Made by a program: the position numbers and the translations under genes. A stretch of DNA of 64,000 nucleotides from Clostridia bacterium UC5.1-1D2 (GTDB lineage Bacteria > Bacillota > Clostridia > Lachnospirales > Lachnospiraceae): contig BBZN01000004.1 in the NCBI GenBank assembly GCA_001304855.1, forward strand, positions 104,979 to 168,978, read 5' to 3'. The notes under the pieces were generated by a model that saw only the letters and a program-made list of their open reading frames with translations, made no database searches and was not told where the DNA came from. Below are positions 50,009 through 61,036 of this stretch, in pieces (the first letter of the stretch is position 1; the number at the start of each line of letters is the position of its first letter).

Positions 50009-50495
50009 ATGAATGATAAAGCTGCATGTCATGGTCAGCTGCAATCGCCGGAGCATGAACTGATACAAAAATACATCAGCATAACCAGAATGCACCGGGG
50101 GATGATAGACCGGAGCTTAGCGCTACGGGAGTTTACAGAAGCCAGCATCAAATTCTCATGTACGTTGCAGATAATCCCCATGTATCCCAGATTGAGCTTG
50201 CCAGAATGTACGGAGTTTCCGGGGCCACAGTGGCAGTCTCTTTGAAAAAGCTGGAGAAGGGGGATACATTGTGCGGGAGGTCGATGAGAAGGACAGCCGG
50301 CTGAATCATATATCCATCACAGACAAGGGAAGGAAAGTGGTGGAGGCCAGCGTGAAAATTTTTCGGAACACGGAGCTTTGCATGTTTCAGGGCTTTACGG
50401 CGCAGGATATGATACAGATGGGGGAATTTTTGGACCGTATCTATGAAAATCTGAAAGAAAATGTGAACTCCGGAAGGGAAAGGGAGGACAGCTAG
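50009..50495 (+). CDS. MarR family transcriptional regulator
   Basis: About 160 residues with a winged helix: VSQIELARMYGVSGATVAVSLKKLEKGGYIVREVDEKDSRLNHI shows recognition helix and wing (around 50180-50310). Breaks near 50128 and 50262 must be joined. The first frame ends in an unrelated tail, while the third continues SITDKGRKVVE, the family's dimerisation helix. AAGGAGG precedes ATG 50009. The stop abuts the GTG of the ABC exporter gene, so the regulator probably controls that operon in response to a drug-like ligand. Confidence 0.85.
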
Positions 50496-52239
50496 GTGAA
50501 ACGATATAAAAAATATATAACCCCTTATCTCAGCGCTTTTATTATAGGCCGCTTTTAATGATTACAGAGGTGCTGGGAGAGATTATGCTGCCCAAATTCA
50601 TGTCCATGATTATAAACAACGGCGTGGCGGACAGGGACGTGGGATACATTCTATTTATGGGGGCGGTGATGGTGCTCACTACTTTTGTAATGGCGGCCGG
50701 AGGCATTGGCGGAGCATATTATTCTGCAAAGGCTTCCATCTGCTTTACCAGCGATCTGAGAGATGATTTGTTTGGAAAGGTTCAGGAATTTTCCTTTAAA
50801 AACATTGACGCCTACAGCACAGGTTCTCTGGTTACAAGGCTTACAAATGATATACAGCAGATACAGAATGTAATGATGATGATTTTAAGACTGGCCCTGA
50901 GAGCGCCTGGTATGTTTGCAGGCGCTCTGATTATGGCATTTCTCATGAATGCCAGGCTTGCAGTGATCATATTGGTTGTGATTCCCCTGCTGACTCTGGC
51001 CATAGCAATTATTTTAAAAATGGCATTTCCAAGGTTTACCGTGATGCAGAAGAAGCTGGACGCGTTAAACTCCGGAATACAGGAGGCGCTGACCAATGTG
51101 CGGGTTATTAAGTCCTTTGTCCGGGAGGACTTTGAGGCGGATAAGTTCCGTAAGATGAACCGGGATCTGAAAGACAGCAGTCTCGATGCTCTGAAAATAG
51201 TAATCGCCACCATGCCTGTGATGATGCTGGCTATGAATATTACCACCGTGGCCGTTGTGTGGTACGGGGGCAATATTATTATTGCAGGCCATATGCCTGT
51301 GGGTGACTTGACTGCCTTTACAACCTATATTGTGCAGATTCTTATGTCTCTGATGATGCTGTCGATGGTATTCCTTCAGAGCTCCAGGGCCATGGCTTCC
51401 GTAAAGCGTGTCAATGAGATTCTGGACACGGAGATCGATTTAACGGATCAAGCCGCCTCCAGAAAGGACCTTCTGGTGACAGAGGGCCGTGTGGAGTTTC
51501 GGAATGTGAGCTTCAGCTACACGGACAACGAAAGGGAGCTGGTACTGGAGGACATTAGTTTTACGGCAGAACCAGGCAGATTCTTGGAATCATCGGGGCC
51601 ACAGGCAGCGGAAAGACCAGCCTGGTGCAGATGATACCAAGGCTTTACGACGCTACAGCAGGCCAGGTGCTGGTGGACGGCGTGGATGTAAAAGAGTATT
51701 CGCTGCGCAATTTAAGGGAGGGAGTGGGCATGGTTCTTCAGAAGAACGTGCTTTTCTCAGGGACCATAGAGGAGAACCTGCGCTGGGGGCAGGAGGAGGC
51801 TTCCGGGGAGGAGATAAGGGAAGCGGCCAGGCATGCCCAGGCCGACGGATTTGTCACCGGCTTTACAGATGGCTATGACACAGATATGGGACAGGGCGGC
51901 GTCAATGTGTCCGGCGGTCAGAAGCAGAGGCTGTGTATAGCCAGGGCTCTCCTGAAGCGGCCTAAAATCCTTATACTGGATGACAGCACCAGCGCGGTGG
52001 ATACGGCTACGGAGGCAAGAATCAGAGAGTGTTTCCAGGCAGAACTGAAAGACACCACCAAGATCATCATTGCCCAGAGAATCGGATCGGTAGAAGGAGC
52101 AGACAAGATTCTGGTACTGGACGACGGCCGCATTATCGGCCAGGGTACACATGAGGAGCTTTTGAAAGACTGTGAAGCCTACCAGGAGATTTACTATTCT
52201 CAGAGAGATCGGGAGGAAAGGGGGCGGCCTCATGAATGA
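50496..52239 (+). CDS. ABC exporter half-transporter with degenerate catalytic site
   Basis: An N-terminal six-helix transmembrane domain is followed by an ATPase domain with Walker A GATGSGKTS, signature VSGGQ and Walker B ILILDDSTSAVD. The Glu normally after the Walker B Asp is Asp, the usual sign of the non-catalytic site in heterodimeric exporters (TM287/288, BmrCD, EfrAB). A break near 50548 lies in the first helix (restored as SAFIIGPLLM) and another near 51583 just before Walker A. GTG 50496 directly follows the MarR stop. It would pair with the next gene product to export hydrophobic compounds. Confidence 0.88.
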
Positions 52240-54110
52240 ACAGCAGAGAATCGACAGCCTGAAGAGGCGTTACAGCCGAAGCCAGGCTCCGGCAGCCAAA
52301 GGTCCTATGGGAGGGCCGGGTCACGGGCCGGGAAGGCATATGAACCGGGCGGGCAAAGGCAAGCCCAGGAACAGCCGCGAGACTATAAAGCGTCTCATGG
52401 ACTACCTCAATGAAGACAGGCCGAAGATGGCCCTGGCATTTGTCTGTGTCATTATAGGCACAGGATCCACATTGGCGGGAGCGTATATGCTCCGCCCCAT
52501 TATAAACACCTTTATCGCGCCTGTAGACGGAAGCGCCGGAGATCCTGCAGGCCTTGGCAGATCCCTGGTGATTCTGGGCGCGGTTTACGCTGCAGGCGTA
52601 TTTGCCCAATACGCCCAGGCCAAGGTAATGCTTACCGTAGCGCAGAATGCCCTGCAGAAAATCCGAAACGAACTTTTTGAGAAAATGCAGTCCCTTCCGG
52701 TGGGTTTCTATGATACAAATTCCAACGGAGATCTGATGAGCCGTTTCACAAACGATGTGGATACCATCGGCCAGATGCTCAGCAGCACTCTTGTTCAGCT
52801 GTTCTCAGGCGCCTTGAGCATCGTGGGAACTGGTTCTGATGCTTTACACCAATCTCATTCTTACCCTTGTAACGCTTGTGATGATTCCGCTGATGATGAA
52901 GGCCGGAGGCGCGGTGGCAGGGAGAAGCCAGAAGTATTTCACCGCACAGCAGGCGTCTCTGGGGGCGGTAAACGGCTATATAGAAGAAACGGTCACAGGG
53001 CAGAAGGTGGTTAAGGTATTCTGCCACGAGGAGACTGCCAAGGAGGAATTCCGGCTTCTGAACCGGGAACTGAGAGGAAATATGATACGGGCCCAGTTCT
53101 TCGGCGGTATGATGGGGCCTGTTATGGGGAATTTAAGCCAGATTAACTACGGCCTTACAGCTGTATCGGAGGGCTTCTCTGTGTCCTCCGCGGCTTCGAC
53201 GTAGGCGGCCTCACTGTATTTTTAAATTTTTCCAGACAGTTCAGCCGTCCTATTAACGAGATATCCATGCAGATCAGCAATGTGTTTTCCGCTCTGGCAG
53301 GAGCGGAGCGGGTGTTCTCTGTGATGGACCAGGAGCCGGAAAACCCGACGACGGCGACGCTGCTGTATTAAATCCAATGAAAGGCCATGTGGCTTTGGAA
53401 CATGTGTACTTTGGATACAACCCGGATAAGGTGATACTGAAAGATATCAGCCTCTATGCAAAGCCCGGGCAGAAGATTGCTTTTGTGGGTTCCACCGGTG
53501 CGGGAAAAACTACCATAACCAATCTTCTGAACCGGTTCTACGATATACAGTCCGGCGTCATTACCATCGACGGCGTGGATATCCGCCGCATGAAACGGGA
53601 TGAGCTGCGGCGCAATATAGCCATGGTTTTACAGGATACCCATTTGTTTACAGGAACGGTGATGGAGAATATACGGTATGGCAGACTGGACGCCACGGAT
53701 CAGGAGGTGATCCAGGCGGCCAAGACGGCTTCCGCCCACTCCTTCATCATGCGCCTGCCCCAGGGTTATGATACCATGCTGGGAGGAGACGGGGCCAACT
53801 TAAGCCAGGGGCAGAGGCAGCTTCTCAACATAGCAAGGGCCGCCATATCCAAAGCGCCACTGCTGATCCTGGATGAGGCCACCAGCTCTGTGGATACCAG
53901 GACGGAGAAGCATATTGAACACGGTATGGACCGCCTTATGGCCGACAGAACCACGTTCGTTATCGCCCACCGCCTGTCTACTGTGCGGAACGCCAATGCC
54001 ATCATGGTGTTGGAACAGGGGAGATCATCGAGCGGGGCAGCCATGAGGACCTTTTGGAACAAAGGGGAAGGTACTATGAATTGTATACGGGTATGAAAGA
54101 ATTGGATTAA
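52232..54110 (+). CDS. ABC exporter half-transporter with canonical ATPase
   Basis: This is the partner subunit, overlapping the previous gene by 8 bases. A Gly/Pro/Lys-rich cytoplasmic N-terminus (~50 residues) precedes six helices. The ATPase domain has GSTGAGKTT, signature LSQGQ and Walker B LLILDEATSSVD with the catalytic Glu. Breaks lie near 52838, 53185, 53345 and 54017; the restored frame ends YELYTGMKELD at TAA 54108-54110. Together the pair has one consensus and one degenerate ATP site. Confidence 0.88.
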
Positions 54111-54160
54111 TTGCCATTAAATTAACAATCAAATTTAAAATTTAACAATGTAAATCTGTA

Positions 54161-54189
54161 TTGTATACAAAGTCCATTTATGCTATACT
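54161..54189 (+). promoter_or_regulatory. Predicted promoter of the rnf operon
   Basis: TTGTAT (54161-54166), 17-base spacer, TATACT (54184-54189). It lies about 100 bases before rnfC in an AT-rich gap. Confidence 0.5.
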
Positions 54190-54289
54190 ATTGTGGTGTA
54201 TTCAGGAGGAGACCAGGCAGCTCCTCCCGATGCCCACATTTACAGGATTGAAAAAAGGAAATATTATGAAAGAAAGAGGGAGAGAATCC

Positions 54290-55614
54290 ATGGGTTTGGC
54301 GACTTTTAAAGGCGGCATCCACCCTTATGAGGGGAAAGAGCTGTCAGAGAACAAACCGGTACAGGTTCTGATGCCAAAGGGTGATTTGGTGTATCCTATG
54401 TCTCAGCACATCGGCGCACCGGCAAAGCCGTTGGTGGCAGTTGGCGACCAGGTACTGGCAGGCCAGAAGATTGGAGAAGCAGGCGGCTTTATTTCTGCCA
54501 ATGTAATTGCTTCGGTATCAGGAAAAGTGAAGGCCATTGAGCCAAGGCGTATGGCGAACGGCGCAATGGTATCCTCCATTATAGTGGAGAATGATGGGGA
54601 ATATAAAACCGTTGAAGGCGTGGGTGAAGACAGAGATCCCTTCGCCTTATCTAAGGAAGAGATCCGCAGCATTGTCAAGGAGGCAGGCATTGTAGGTCTG
54701 GGCGGCGCAGGATTCCCCACCCATGTCAAGCTGACTCCGAAGGATGAGAATGCCATCGAGTACATACTGGTGAACGGAGCGGAGTGCGAGCCCTACCTGA
54801 CCAGTGATTACCGAATGATGCTGGAAGAGCCCGAGAAGATTGTGGGAGGCCTGAAGGTTATCCTTCAGCTTTTTGACAACGCCAAGGGCGTTATAGGAAT
54901 TGAAAACAATAAACCTGAGGCAATTGCAAAGCTCACTGAGATGGTTAAGGATGAGCCGCGCATCACTGTATGCCCTCTGATGACCAAGTATCCCCAGGGC
55001 GGCGAGCGTTCTCTTATCTATGCCGTGACAGGAAGAAAAGTAAATTCTTCCATGCTTCCGGCCGACGCAGGCTGCATTGTAGACAATATTGACACAGTTA
55101 TCGCTATTTACATGGCTGTCTGTAAACGAACGCCTCTGATGCGCAAAATCATCACTGTAACAGGCGACGCAGTTGCAGATCCGCGTAACTTCAGCGTTAA
55201 GCTGGGAACCAACTACCAGGAGCTTCTGGAGGCGGCCGGCGGCTTTAAAGCCGAGCCCGAAAAGATTATTTCCGGAGGCCTATGATGGGTCAGGCGCTCT
55301 TTGGGCTGGACATCCCTGTAAGCAAGACTTCTTCTGCACTTACCTGCTTTACAAAGGATCAGGTGGCGGAGATGGAGCCTTCCCCATGTATCCGCTGCGG
55401 CAAGTGCGTAAGCGTATGCCCCAGCCATATCATTCCCGTAATGATGATGCAGGCCGCTCTTCACGACGACTGCGAAACCTTTGAGAAAATCAACGGCATG
55501 GAATGTATGGAGTGCGGAAGCTGTACCTATGTGTGTCCGGCAAAGCGTCCGCTTACACAGGCTTTCAAGGAAATGCGCAAGACGGTTGCAGCCAACCGCA
55601 GGAAGAAAGGGTAG
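54290..55614 (+). CDS. rnfC: Rnf complex subunit C
   Basis: RnfC is the peripheral NADH-interacting subunit of the ferredoxin:NAD+ oxidoreductase ion pump. GLATFKGGIHPYEGKEL opens the protein, GLGGAGFPTHVKL is the NADH/FMN-binding region, and two ferredoxin motifs (CIRCGKCVSVCP, CMECGSCTYVCP) lie near the end. One break at 55279 (C3 read as C2) precedes MMGQALFGLD. I start at ATG 54290 (AGGGAG upstream) because homologues begin there; in-frame starts further up exist. It is first of six contiguous rnf genes. Confidence 0.93.
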
Positions 55615-55629
55615 GAGGGGACAAAGACC

Positions 55630-56562
55630 ATGAGTAAAATGTTAAATGTATCATCATCCCCCATGTGAGAAGCCGTGAGACCACCCACAGCATTATGCTG
55701 GACGTGGCCATCGCCATGTTGCCTGCAGCGGCCTTTGGTGTCTTTCACTTCGGCCTCCACGCATTAGGGGTTATCATTGTTACCGTTGCGGCCTGTATGC
55801 TCAGCGAGTTTGTTTATGAGAAGCTGATGCACAAGCCCAACACTGTAAGCGACTGCAGCGCCCTGGTTACAGGCATGATCCTGGCGCTGAATATGCCGCC
55901 GGAGATTCCGCTGTGGATTCCGGCCCTGGGCGGTATCTTTGCAATTATTGTGGTAAAGCAGCTCTACGGCGGTCTTGGACAGAACTTTATGAACCCGGCC
56001 CTGGCAGCCCGCTGTTTCCTGCTGATATCGTTTGCAGGAAAGATGACAAATTTCAGCTATCCGGCTTTGACGGAATCACCGGAGCAACCCCTCTGGCAAC
56101 CTTAAAGAGCGGCGGCCTGTGGATCTTCCGGCCATGTTCGTGGGAAATATCCCGGGAACCATCGGAGAGGTGTCTGTGATTGCACTTCTGGTTGGAGCGG
56201 CCTATCTGCTTATTAAGAAGGTAATCTCCATCCGCATCCCGGCTGTCTACATACTGACGGTGGCTGTGTTTGCAGCCCTCTTTGGCGGACACGGACTTGA
56301 TTTCAATTATATTGCGGCCCACATCTGCGGCGGCGGCCTTATTTTTGGAGCATTTTTCATGGCTACGGATTACGTGACCAGCCCGATTACGCCAAAGGGA
56401 CAGATTGTATTCGCGATTCTCTTAGGCGTTCTCACAGGACTGTTCCGTATTTTCGGCGGTTCTGCAGAGGGTGTTTCCTATGCAATCATTATCAGCAATA
56501 TTTTAGTACCGCTGATTGAAAAAGTGACCCTTCCCAAGGCATTTGGAAAGGAGGGCAAGTAA
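55630..56562 (+). CDS. rnfD: Rnf complex subunit D
   Basis: A membrane subunit with covalently bound FMN. The restored sequence contains DGITGATPLATL, where the Thr after GA carries the FMN. Several helices are evident (AMLPAAAFGVFHFG, LYGGLGQNFMNPALAARCFLL, ICGGGLIFGAFFMATDYVTSP). Breaks at 55658 (C6 read as C5), 56066 (T4 read as T3) and 56116 (C3 read as C2) are each repaired by one base. ATG 55630 gives the usual SPHVRSRETT-type start. Confidence 0.92.
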
Positions 56563-56564
56563 TT

Positions 56565-57179
56565 ATGAGTAAAGCAGGATTTATGAAAGATGCGGCAATT
56601 CTGTTCGCCATCACGCTGGTGGCTGGCGCAGCCTTAGGCGGCGTGTACCAGGTGACAAAGGAGCCTATCAGACAGGCTACCATCGCGGCAAATAACAAGG
56701 CCTACAAGGCTGTATTCAACGAAGCCGAAACCTTCGAGGAGGACGAGTCCCTCATGTCGGCTATAGAGAGCTGCAACGCAGCTTTGGCCGGAATGAATTT
56801 CGGCGGAGTGGAAGTGGAGAATGTTCTGAAGGCAGTGGACGCAGGCGGCAATGAGCTGGGATATGTGATCACATCCCTGTCCAAGGACAGCTACGGCGGT
56901 GCAGTAAAGCTGTCTATCGGACTTAAGGCTGACGGGGCCATCACAGGCATTGAGTTCCTGGAGATCAACGATACCCCCGGACTGGGCCTGAAGGCCAAAG
57001 AGCCTAAGTTCAAGGACCAGTTTACAGGTAAAAATGCAGAGTCCTTAAGTGTAACCAAATCAGGAAGTGGCAGCGACACCGAAATTGTAGCAATCAGCGG
57101 CGCCACCATCACTTCAAACGCAACAACAAACGCAGTGAACGCGGCATTATATTACCTGCATAACTGCGTAAGCAAATAG
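56565..57179 (+). CDS. rnfG: Rnf complex subunit G
   Basis: One N-terminal membrane helix anchors an extracytoplasmic FMN-binding domain. SGATITS near residue 180 is the flavinylation motif with the covalent Thr. The frame is intact, 204 residues. It follows rnfD by 2 bases. Electrons pass through it between RnfD and the rest of the membrane core. Confidence 0.94.
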   Translation: MSKAGFMKDAAILFAITLVAGAALGGVYQVTKEPIRQATIAANNKAYKAVFNEAETFEEDESLMSAIESCNAALAGMNFGGVEVENVLKAVDAGGNELGYVITSLSKDSYGGAVKLSIGLKADGAITGIEFLEINDTPGLGLKAKEPKFKDQFTGKNAESLSVTKSGSGSDTEIVAISGATITSNATTNAVNAALYYLHNCVSK

Positions 57180-57190
57180 GAGGTGGGATT

Positions 57191-57982
57191 ATGAATAAAT
57201 GTTCAGAACGTTTATATAACGGTATTGTGAAAGAAAACCCTACCTTCATCCTGATGTTAGGTATGTGTCCGACTCTGGCAGTTACCACATCAGCTGTTAA
57301 CGGTCTTGGTATGGGACTTTCCACAACCGTAGTTTTACTGTTTTCCAATATGATTATATCTGCATTGCGCAAGATTATCCCGGACCGCGTGCGTATTCCG
57401 GCATACATCGTTATTGTGGCTTCACTGGTTACCATGGTACAGCTGCTGCTTCAGGCTTATGTGCCCAGTCTGTATTCCGCACTGGGTATCTACATCCCCC
57501 TTATTGTAGTTAACTGTATCATTCTTGGCCGCGCAGAGTCCTACGCCTCCAAGAACGGACCTGTATTATCCACCTTTGACGGTATCGGTATGGGCCTTGG
57601 TTTTACCATCGCTCTTACCTGCATCGGCTTTGTACGCGAGATTTTGGGCTCCGGCGCCGTATTCGGAAAGGTGCTTATTCCTGAGGATTATCACATTGCA
57701 ATCTTCGTGCTGGCTCCCGGCGCCTTCTTCGTGCTGTCTATCCTGACTGCACTGCAGAATAAGTTCAAGGCTCCTTCTGCAACCAACGGTTCCGTACCCC
57801 AGTCCAAGCTGGCATGCGGCGGCAATTGCTCCACATGTACCGGTTCCTCCTGCATGGCAAACCATGAGATTCTGGATACCAGAAAGAGGCAGGCTGAGGA
57901 GGAAGCTTTGGCGGCCAAGAAGGCAGCGGTAGCAAAGAAGGAAGCGGAGCTTAAGGCTGCCACTTCCAGGAAAGAAGAATAG
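57191..57982 (+). CDS. rnfE: Rnf complex subunit E with Cys-containing, Lys/Ala-rich tail
   Basis: Integral membrane subunit of the NqrD/RnfE family: KENPTFILMLGMCPTLAVTTS and NCIILGRAESYASKNGP are typical, with six predicted helices. Beyond the usual end there is an extension of ~60 residues with CGGNCSTCTGSSC and then a charged Lys/Glu/Ala coiled-coil-like tail. The cysteine cluster could bind metal or simply be variable tail; this is uncertain. The frame is intact. Confidence 0.92.
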   Translation: MNKCSERLYNGIVKENPTFILMLGMCPTLAVTTSAVNGLGMGLSTTVVLLFSNMIISALRKIIPDRVRIPAYIVIVASLVTMVQLLLQAYVPSLYSALGIYIPLIVVNCIILGRAESYASKNGPVLSTFDGIGMGLGFTIALTCIGFVREILGSGAVFGKVLIPEDYHIAIFVLAPGAFFVLSILTALQNKFKAPSATNGSVPQSKLACGGNCSTCTGSSCMANHEILDTRKRQAEEEALAAKKAAVAKKEAELKAATSRKEE

Positions 57983-57994
57983 GAGGGTGGATAA

Positions 57995-58570
57995 ATGAAA
58001 GAGTTATTGTTAATTGCCATTGGCTCCGCTCTGGTAAATAACGTTGTATTGAGCCAGTTTCTGGGGCTTTGTCCATTCCTCGGAGTTTCCAAGAAGGTGG
58101 AGACTTCAGCCGGTATGGGTGCAGCCGTAATTTTTGTTATCACCATCGCTTCCGCTGTAACCAGCCTGGTTTATTCCGGGATTCTGGTAAAGCTGAAGCT
58201 GGAATATCTCCAGACCATCGTGTTTATTCTGGTAATTGCAGCGCTGGTGCAGTTTGTGGAAATGTTCTTAAAGAAATCCATGCCCTCTCTGTACGAGGCC
58301 CTGGGCGTGTACCTGCCTCTGATTACCACCAACTGTGCGGTTCTGGGCGTGGCTCTTACAAACGTACAGAAAACCTATGATTTTGTGCACAGCGTTGTGA
58401 ACGGCATAGGAACTTCCGTAGGTTTTACCATTGCCATTGTTATGCTGGCGGGTGTTCGTGAGAAAATCGAGTATAATGACGTACCGTATTCATTCCAGGG
58501 GTCACCCATTGTTCTGATCACCTCAGGTTTGATGGCAATCGCATTTTTCGGATTTTCCGGATTAATTTAG
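57995..58570 (+). CDS. rnfA: Rnf complex subunit A
   Basis: Integral membrane subunit paralogous to RnfE: VNNVVLSQFLGLCPFLGVSKK and TTNCAVLGVALTN hold the conserved Cys residues that ligate an iron-sulfur cluster between RnfA and RnfE. 191 residues, intact. AGGAGG precedes ATG 57995. Confidence 0.95.
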   Translation: MKELLLIAIGSALVNNVVLSQFLGLCPFLGVSKKVETSAGMGAAVIFVITIASAVTSLVYSGILVKLKLEYLQTIVFILVIAALVQFVEMFLKKSMPSLYEALGVYLPLITTNCAVLGVALTNVQKTYDFVHSVVNGIGTSVGFTIAIVMLAGVREKIEYNDVPYSFQGSPIVLITSGLMAIAFFGFSGLI

Positions 58571-58586
58571 AAGGAGGAGATGGAAA

Positions 58587-59374
58587 ATGGTAACAGGTAT
58601 TTTGATAGCTGCAGCGGTAGTGGGCATTCTGGGTATTTTAATCGGTGTCTTTCTGGGCGTTGCCAGCGAAAAGTTTAAGGTAGAGGTAGACGAGAAGGAA
58701 ATTCTGGTCCGCAACGAGCTGCCGGGCAATAACTGCGGCGGCTGCGGATATGCAGGCTGCGACGGTCTGGCAAAGGCTATAGCCGCAGGCCAGGCGGATG
58801 TAGGCGCGTGTCCCGTAGGCGGCCCTGAGGTGGCTGCCAAGATAGGCGCCATCATGGGAGTTGCCGGAGGCGGTGCAGAGAAAAGGTCGCCTTTGTAAAA
58901 TGCAGCGGCACCTGCGACAAGACCAAGGTTCAGTATAATTACTATGGAGTGGATGACTGCAAGAAGGTATCCGTTGTTCCGGGCGCCGGTGAGAAAGCCT
59001 GCAACGTGGGCTGTATGGGATACGGTTCCTGCGTGAAGGCCTGTGCCTTTGACGCCATCCATGTGGTGGACGGCGTGGCTGTTGTGGACAAGGAGAAATG
59101 TGTGGCCTGCGGCAAGTGCGTGGCTGCATGTCCGAACTTCCTCATAGAGCTGGTTCCCTACAAGGCGGAGCATCTGGTTAAGTGCAGTTCCCATGAAAAG
59201 GGCAAAGATGTGAAGGCTGTTTGTGCGGCCGGCTGCATCGGGTGTACTCTTTGTACCAAGCAGTGCGAGTTTGACGCCATACATATGGAGAACAATCTGG
59301 CGGTGATTGACTATGAGAAGTGTACGAACTGCGGCAAGTGCGCGGAGAAGTGCCCGGTAAAGGTAATTGCGTAA
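58587..59374 (+). CDS. rnfB: Rnf complex subunit B
   Basis: Ferredoxin-accepting subunit. An N-terminal membrane helix is followed by NCGGCGYAGCDGLA (the 4Fe-4S domain) and, after a break at 58881 (A5 read as A4), several ferredoxin motifs: CVACGKCVAACP, CIGCTLCTKQC and CTNCGKCAEKCP. The restored length is ~263 residues. It is the last rnf gene; the operon ends at the hairpin 59422-59456. The complex couples reduced ferredoxin oxidation to NAD+ reduction and export of Na+ or H+. Confidence 0.94.
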
Positions 59375-59421
59375 GATTAAGTGAATGAATCGCGGAATAA
59401 TTCTCTATTATTCCCCTGAAC

Positions 59422-59456
59422 AAAAAGAGCAGCCGCTGCATGCGGTTGCTCTTTTT
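59422..59456. terminator. Bidirectional terminator between rnfB and the symporter gene
   Basis: A 14-bp stem (59422-59435 with 59443-59456, one wobble) has A5 on one side and T5 on the other, so it can end transcripts from both convergent genes. Confidence 0.9.
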
Positions 59457-59461
59457 GCTGC

Positions 59462-61036
59462 CTATTTGAATTTTGCCCTTTTTTTAAATGCGGGAGAATC
59501 AAATGTTTTATCTTCCGGAAGAATCTTCTTGCTGGTGGCTTCCACCAGATTATCGTAGCAGGAGAATATCCGGGCCAGATTTGCGGCGGGAAGCCTGGGG
59601 GTTACAAGTGAAACTAAAGGCACCACGATCAAACCTGCAACCATGGCCACGGCCCCTGCATTTATAGGGGAAGCAATAAAATGGAACGCCATGTTGGACA
59701 CGGTAATCCCCACGCCTGTGGCAAAGCTGGCCCATACGGCCCCGGGGGTTACGCCTTTCCAGTAGAGGCCATAGAGGAAGGGAGCCAGAAATGCACCTGC
59801 CAGGGCGCCCCATGAGATCCCCATAAGCTGGGCGATGAAATCCGGCGGATCCAGCGCCAGGACCACGCTGATTACGATAAATACGACGATAAGCGCCTGC
59901 ATAAGCAGCAGCTGCGTCCGGTCCTTCATGTCTTTTATCAGATTCCCCTTGATAAAATCCAGCGTGAGAGTAGAACTGGAGGTGAGGACAAGGGAGGACA
60001 AGGTGGACATGGAGGCGGAAAGCACCAGCATAACCACAATTCCGATCAACACGTCGGGAAGGCCTGAAAGCATGGCAGGCACGATGGTGTCATAGGCAAT
60101 GGTTCCGTTTCCATTATATATGGCAGGGCTGTCAAAGAGACGGCCGAAGCCTCCCAGAAAATAACTTCCGCCGGAGATAACGACGGCGAACAGGGTGGAT
60201 ATAACCGTACCTGTAGCAATGGCCTTCTCGCTTCTGATGGTATAGAACTTGTGAATCATCTGGGGAAGCCCCCAGGTGCCCAGGGAGGTTAGAATGACAA
60301 CTCCCAGAAGATTCATGGGATCAGGGCCGAAAAATGAGGTGTAGGCTCCCGGCTGCCCAAGGGTGAGCGGAACCTCGCTTGGAATCTGCGCCAGCCGCCC
60401 CACGGCCTCTGTAAAGCCTCCCTGACCGTTTAATACGCTTAATATGACAGCCGCAATACCTGCAAGCATGATGATACCCTGAATGAAATCATTGATGGCA
60501 GTGGCCATATATCCGCCTAAAATCACATATAAGGCGGTGAGCAGGGCCATCCCCAGGACACAGACGCTGTAGGGGATATCGAAGGCCATTCCAAAGAGCC
60601 TGGATAAGCCGTTGTATACAGAGGCCGTATAGGGAATCAGAAAGATAAAGATGATAACTGAGGCGACCACCTTTAATCCTTTGCTGTTGAATCTGCTGCC
60701 GAAAAATTCCGGCATGGTGGCGGAGGACAGATGTTTGCTCATGACTCTTGTGCGCCGTCCTAAGACAACCCATGCCAGGAGACTGCCGATAAGGGCATTG
60801 CCCAGGCCGATCCAGGTGGAGGCAAGGCCGTATTTCCATCCGAACTGACCGGCATACCCGATAAATACAACGGCGGAAAAGTAGGATGTGCCGTAGGCAA
60901 AAGCTGTGAGCCAGGGGCCTACGCCTCTGCCGCCCAGCACGAAATCATTAACATTAGTGGCGTGACGCCGGGAATAAAATCCCACACCTATCATAATGGA
61001 AAAGAAGACAATCAGCATCATCAGTTTAATCGTCAT
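59462..61036 (-). CDS. Sodium/solute symporter (PutP-like, SSS family)
   Basis: A 524-residue protein with about 13 hydrophobic segments. FVLGGRGVGPWLTAFAYGTSYFSAV and the GLASTWIGLGNALIG segment are typical of the SSS family, as is SASMSTLSSLVLTSSSTLTLD with conserved Ser residues of the Na+ site. It resembles proline transporters most, but the substrate cannot be fixed from sequence. The ATG at 61036 has CGGAGGA upstream. The frame is intact. A Na+ gradient made by Rnf next door could drive it, if this Rnf pumps Na+. Confidence 0.88.
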   Translation of the reverse strand: MTIKLMMLIVFFSIMIGVGFYSRRHATNVNDFVLGGRGVGPWLTAFAYGTSYFSAVVFIGYAGQFGWKYGLASTWIGLGNALIGSLLAWVVLGRRTRVMSKHLSSATMPEFFGSRFNSKGLKVVASVIIFIFLIPYTASVYNGLSRLFGMAFDIPYSVCVLGMALLTALYVILGGYMATAINDFIQGIIMLAGIAAVILSVLNGQGGFTEAVGRLAQIPSEVPLTLGQPGAYTSFFGPDPMNLLGVVILTSLGTWGLPQMIHKFYTIRSEKAIATGTVISTLFAVVISGGSYFLGGFGRLFDSPAIYNGNGTIAYDTIVPAMLSGLPDVLIGIVVMLVLSASMSTLSSLVLTSSSTLTLDFIKGNLIKDMKDRTQLLLMQALIVVFIVISVVLALDPPDFIAQLMGISWGALAGAFLAPFLYGLYWKGVTPGAVWASFATGVGITVSNMAFHFIASPINAGAVAMVAGLIVVPLVSLVTPRLPAANLARIFSCYDNLVEATSKKILPEDKTFDSPAFKKRAKFK

